Origin: Caldilineae bacterium
Lineage (GTDB): Bacteria > Chloroflexota > Anaerolineae > J102
Assembly (NCBI GenBank): GCA_011192085.1
Contig: DUEQ01000232.1
Span: 1 to 9,781, forward strand
Length of the DNA stretch: 9,781 nt
Reading direction: 5' to 3'
Below are positions 6,970-9,781 of the stretch, piece by piece. Position numbers and translations under genes: made by a program. Under the pieces are notes generated by a model. The model ran no database searches, was not told the origin of the DNA, and saw only the letters and a program-made list of their open reading frames with translations. Positions within the stretch are counted from its first letter, which is position 1. Every line of letters starts with the position of its first letter.

Positions 6970-9724
6970 AAGCGTTCATCTCCTCGGTGTGGGTGGGGGA
7001 GAGGGGCAATCGAAAGCAGAAACGCGCGCCGGGATGGGCGTCTTCCACCCAGATGCGCCCGCCATGAGCCTCGACAAAGCCCTTGCAGATGGCCAGGCCC
7101 AGGCCCGCGCCGCCGATGCGCTGGCCGCGCTCCACCTGACCCCGATAGAAACGGAGGAAAATGCGCCCTTTCTGGTCGTCGGGCACGCCCAGGCCATAAT
7201 CCCGCACCGAAACCTCCAGCTCCCCATCCAGCCGTCGAATCGCGATCTCGACAGGATGGTCGGGCGGCGAATACTTGGCCGCATTATCCACCAGATTGCG
7301 CAACACCGTCTCCATGCGCAACCGGTCGATCAGCGCCAAGGGCAGGTTCTTCTCCGCATCCACGCGAATCGTCACGCCCAAACGACGTCCCTCGCGCCAG
7401 GCCACATCGTGCGCTAGCACCACCATGTCATACGCCTCCCGCTGGAGCTCCAACGCCCCGCCCTCCAGACGAGAGAGGTCCAGCAGGCTGCTCACCAGCG
7501 CGGCCAATCGGTCCGCCTCATCGCTGATGGTCTGGATGAACTCTCGCTGCGCGGCCTCATCCCACACCACATCGCGGGCCAGCAGGGTGGACGCATAGCC
7601 CTTGATGGCGGCCAGGGGGGTGCGCAGTTCGTGGGAGACGGTGGAAAGGAGCGCGGACTTCATCCGGTCCAGGTCCTTGTCGTGGGTGATATCCTGCCAG
7701 AACTGCCCGCGCCCGATGACCTCGCCCCGGGCGTCGGTCACCTCGAAGACCTGGATGCGCAGGTCCTGAGGCCGCCCGTCGGAGCCCGTGCGGGTGACAT
7801 CCACGAAGCCTCTGCCAGCGAGAATGGCCCGGTGCAGGGCCGATTCGGCCAGCTCTGGGCGCTCAGCCGTACTCAGCAGACGCTGCACCAGCTCATCCGC
7901 CCGGCGCTGACAGGCGAGCGCGCGGCGGATGCCCAACAACTCGGCCGCGCGATGATTGCAGAACAGGACCTGCCCCGTCAAGCTCTCCAGGATCAGGCCG
8001 TCGTGCAGGCTTTCGACAATGGCTTCCAGCCGCCGGGTCTGTTCTTGCAACTGGGCGTCGGAGCGGGCGAAGAGGACCGCGTTCTCCATGGCCATGGCCG
8101 CATGGTTGGCGAAGCTGGAGACCAGCTCCAGTTCGTTCTCCGTGTAATCGTGAGGCTGATCGAAGTACAGCAGCAGGACCGCGGGCGGGGCGTGTTGGGT
8201 GAGCAACGGCGCGGCCAGCAACGAACGGAAGCCCTCCCGCCGGGCGCGTTCGCGAAAGCGCGCATACTCGGGATCGGTCTCCGCGTCAACCACCTTCACT
8301 GGCAGACCTTGTTGCAAGGCCTGCATGGCGGTGGAATAGGGCTCGCTGGGGCCAATGCGCAACTGCTGCACATAGGTCTCTGAAAGCCCGCGACTGGCCC
8401 GGATGCGAAACACGCCCAGTCGCTCATCCAATACGACGATGGCGCTGCGGTCTGCGTCCAGCAACCGCTGGACTTCGTCCAGAATGCTGTCGAACACCTC
8501 CTGCACATCCAATGAGCTCACCACCTTGCGGCTGATCTCCAACAAGGTGGAAAGCTCCCCAAACCGACGCTCGATATCCTCGGCCATGGTGGTCAGTGAC
8601 CGCGCGAGATCGCCCATCTGGTCCTCCCGACGGGCCAACGCCGCCAAGTCCACCTGGCTGCGGGCGGCCGCGGAGGAATGCGACCCCACGCGCTTGCTGA
8701 ATTCCGTCAGTCGCCCGATGGGTGAGATGACGCGATGGGAGAGCGCCAGCCAGAAAAGCGCGCCGCCGACCACAAAGATCGCGATGGAGGCCATGAGCAA
8801 TCGGTGGAAGCGCTGCACGGTGGCGAATGCGGCGCGGGTGGGGCGCTGGACGATAACCCCCCAGTCAGCCACAGGAATGGACACATACGAGCGAATCCAT
8901 TGGCTCCCGTCAGGAGCGGTGGAGATGGTGGCTCCGGTCTTCCCCTGAACCACCAACGAGACCACGTCATCCTTCCATTCACCCCAATCGGGCAGCAGAT
9001 CGCTGGGCAGCCCCACATCCTCCCGTTGCTGCACTGTGAGCAAGGTCTCCTCGCCCGCCAGCGCGTCCAACAGGCCCGGATAGGCGATGACCTGGCCCCG
9101 GGCGTCCACGATGCTAATGAGCTGCTCCTGTCGTTGCTCGCCGATGACCGCGGTCAGGGTGTCGCTGAGTTCAGCCAGCGCCAAATTCGTGGCCACAACA
9201 CCCAAAAACTCGTCATCATCGCTCCACAGAGGCATAATCGCTGTGGCGACAGGTTTTCCCGTGGTGGGCGAGATGCGACCCGCGGAGAATAAGGGTTCGT
9301 GAGAGCGCCGCGCCCTTTTGAAATACTCCCGAAAGGAGAAATCCACTCCCACGGTGCTGGTGGGCCCTTCGGGATAGTGATAGAGCATGATGCCATCTGT
9401 CCCCAGCCGATAGACGAGATTGATATCGCGACGCGCGAGCTTGATATCACGGAAGAGAACGCGCATCCCTTCCTCATCAGCATTCATGACCGCGGGCAAG
9501 GAAGCCAAATTCGAAACTGTGTGCGCGGCATTGGTCAGAATGGCCTCGGTCTCCAGGGCGATGGCTCGGGCCAGAGAGAGATCTGATTCCTGGATGTCTT
9601 GCTCCAGATTGCGCCGAGTGGCCATATCGAAAACCAGCGCGCCGACGAGCACCGGCCCGATGAAGAGAATGTAGAGAGCCAGCAATTGCACCCCCAGGTC
9701 ACGGCGCAATGAAAAGCGCTTCAT
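6944..9724 (-). CDS. Membrane sensor histidine kinase with Cache-HAMP-GAF-PAS-HisKA-HATPase architecture
   Basis: This 926-residue sensor autophosphorylates on a histidine and passes phosphate to the overlapping response regulator. Order: short basic N-terminus; TM1 (about 11-33); large extracytoplasmic region (about 34-305) resembling a double Cache sensor (REYFKRA at 132-138, SAGRISPTTGKPVA at 147-160, and the DWGVIVQRP end at 287-295); TM2 (about 308-329); HAMP (330-390); GAF (about 393-552); a short coiled segment; PAS (about 563-690); HisKA with STVSHELRTPL (694-704), phospho-acceptor H698; and HATPase with N-box N814 (NLVDNAAKYS), G1 DYGLGVPD (842-849), F-box FLRFYR and G2 GGAGLGLAICKG (871-882). 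All catalytic boxes are intact. I chose the ATG at 9724 (MKRFSLRR). The longer TTG start at 9760 would lie on the promoter -35 box. Cache domains often bind amino or organic acids, so amino-acid sensing is possible but not shown. Confidence 0.93.
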   Translation of the reverse strand: MKRFSLRRDLGVQLLALYILFIGPVLVGALVFDMATRRNLEQDIQESDLSLARAIALETEAILTNAAHTVSNLASLPAVMNADEEGMRVLFRDIKLARRDINLVYRLGTDGIMLYHYPEGPTSTVGVDFSFREYFKRARRSHEPLFSAGRISPTTGKPVATAIMPLWSDDDEFLGVVATNLALAELSDTLTAVIGEQRQEQLISIVDARGQVIAYPGLLDALAGEETLLTVQQREDVGLPSDLLPDWGEWKDDVVSLVVQGKTGATISTAPDGSQWIRSYVSIPVADWGVIVQRPTRAAFATVQRFHRLLMASIAIFVVGGALFWLALSHRVISPIGRLTEFSKRVGSHSSAAARSQVDLAALARREDQMGDLARSLTTMAEDIERRFGELSTLLEISRKVVSSLDVQEVFDSILDEVQRLLDADRSAIVVLDERLGVFRIRASRGLSETYVQQLRIGPSEPYSTAMQALQQGLPVKVVDAETDPEYARFRERARREGFRSLLAAPLLTQHAPPAVLLLYFDQPHDYTENELELVSSFANHAAMAMENAVLFARSDAQLQEQTRRLEAIVESLHDGLILESLTGQVLFCNHRAAELLGIRRALACQRRADELVQRLLSTAERPELAESALHRAILAGRGFVDVTRTGSDGRPQDLRIQVFEVTDARGEVIGRGQFWQDITHDKDLDRMKSALLSTVSHELRTPLAAIKGYASTLLARDVVWDEAAQREFIQTISDEADRLAALVSSLLDLSRLEGGALELQREAYDMVVLAHDVAWREGRRLGVTIRVDAEKNLPLALIDRLRMETVLRNLVDNAAKYSPPDHPVEIAIRRLDGELEVSVRDYGLGVPDDQKGRIFLRFYRGQVERGQRIGGAGLGLAICKGFVEAHGGRIWVEDAHPGARFCFRLPLSPTHTEEMNAYVSTHPGD

Positions 9725-9731
9725 GGTTGTT

Positions 9732-9760
9732 ATTATCCCATGGCAATCCATTCTTGCCAA
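9732..9760 (-). promoter_or_regulatory. Near-consensus promoter giving a leaderless kinase mRNA
   Basis: On the minus strand, TTGGCA (9755-9760; 5 of 6) is followed by exactly 17 bp and GATAAT (9732-9737; 5 of 6), with an upstream TGG making it extended-10-like. The ATG at 9724 begins 8 bases after the -10 box, where transcription normally starts, so the mRNA should have at most one or two leader bases. No Shine-Dalgarno sequence precedes this ATG. An inverted repeat TGGCA/TGCCA (9741-9745 and 9755-9759) covers the -35 box and most of the spacer and may be an operator. Confidence 0.6.
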
Positions 9761-9781
9761 GATGAAAAACGGGATAAAAAC

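Noticed and set aside
6310..7527. 405-residue plus-strand open frame
   Set aside because: It is antisense to the response regulator and the kinase 3' half. Its sequence is rich in His, Pro and Arg with no recognisable domain, as expected for a shadow frame in GC-rich DNA.
9725..9760. N-terminal extension of the kinase to a TTG start
   Set aside because: The TTG is the first three bases of the predicted -35 box, so it would not be transcribed from that promoter. The added residues have no membrane or domain character.

Overview
The window is a compact, moderately GC-rich bacterial segment. It holds eight protein genes, no RNA genes, no CRISPR array, and no transposase or integrase. The organism is most plausibly a Chloroflexota member (Anaerolineae or Caldilineae type). 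The grounds are the lipoprotein style of the binding protein (LAAC lipobox, then a low-complexity Ala/Glu/Lys/Pro/Thr linker), the style of the liv operon, and the KdpE-like response regulator paired with a large Cache/GAF/PAS kinase. This is inference; no phylogenetic marker gene is present.

Layout. Positions 1-149 lie downstream of livF. They hold a promoter with a palindromic operator reading off the left edge, and an 84-bp element with 15-bp perfect terminal inverted repeats. Positions 150-4899 (minus strand, transcribed right to left) are a complete branched-chain/polar amino-acid ABC transporter operon in the order livK-livH-livM-livG-livF. Its genes are joined by 1-4 bp stop/start overlaps, except for a 130-bp livK-livH gap that contains a strong hairpin. 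Positions 4900-5157 are an AT-rich divergent control region. Positions 5158-6264 (plus) encode a solitary DNA adenine methyltransferase. It resembles the Caulobacter GANTC methylase CcrM over its whole length, including the C-terminal RAMA domain. Positions 6283-9724 (minus) encode a two-component system: a 926-residue membrane histidine kinase and, overlapping its 3' end by 26 bp, an OmpR/PhoB-type response regulator.

How the parts work together. LivK captures an amino acid outside the membrane, LivH/LivM form the channel, and LivG/LivF power import. The kinase has a large extracytoplasmic Cache-type region that could sense a small molecule and signal through the regulator, but nothing in the sequence shows that it controls liv. 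The methyltransferase has no restriction partner here, so an epigenetic or housekeeping role is more likely than restriction-modification.

Most of the window is ordinary. The most notable points are: (i) a CcrM-like methylase in an apparently non-alphaproteobacterial setting, with two GANTC sites in its own upstream region; (ii) a near-consensus promoter for the kinase whose predicted start site falls on the ATG, implying a leaderless mRNA; (iii) the operator-promoter and inverted-repeat element at the left edge; and (iv) the heptamer-repeated, Shine-Dalgarno-less leader of the methylase.
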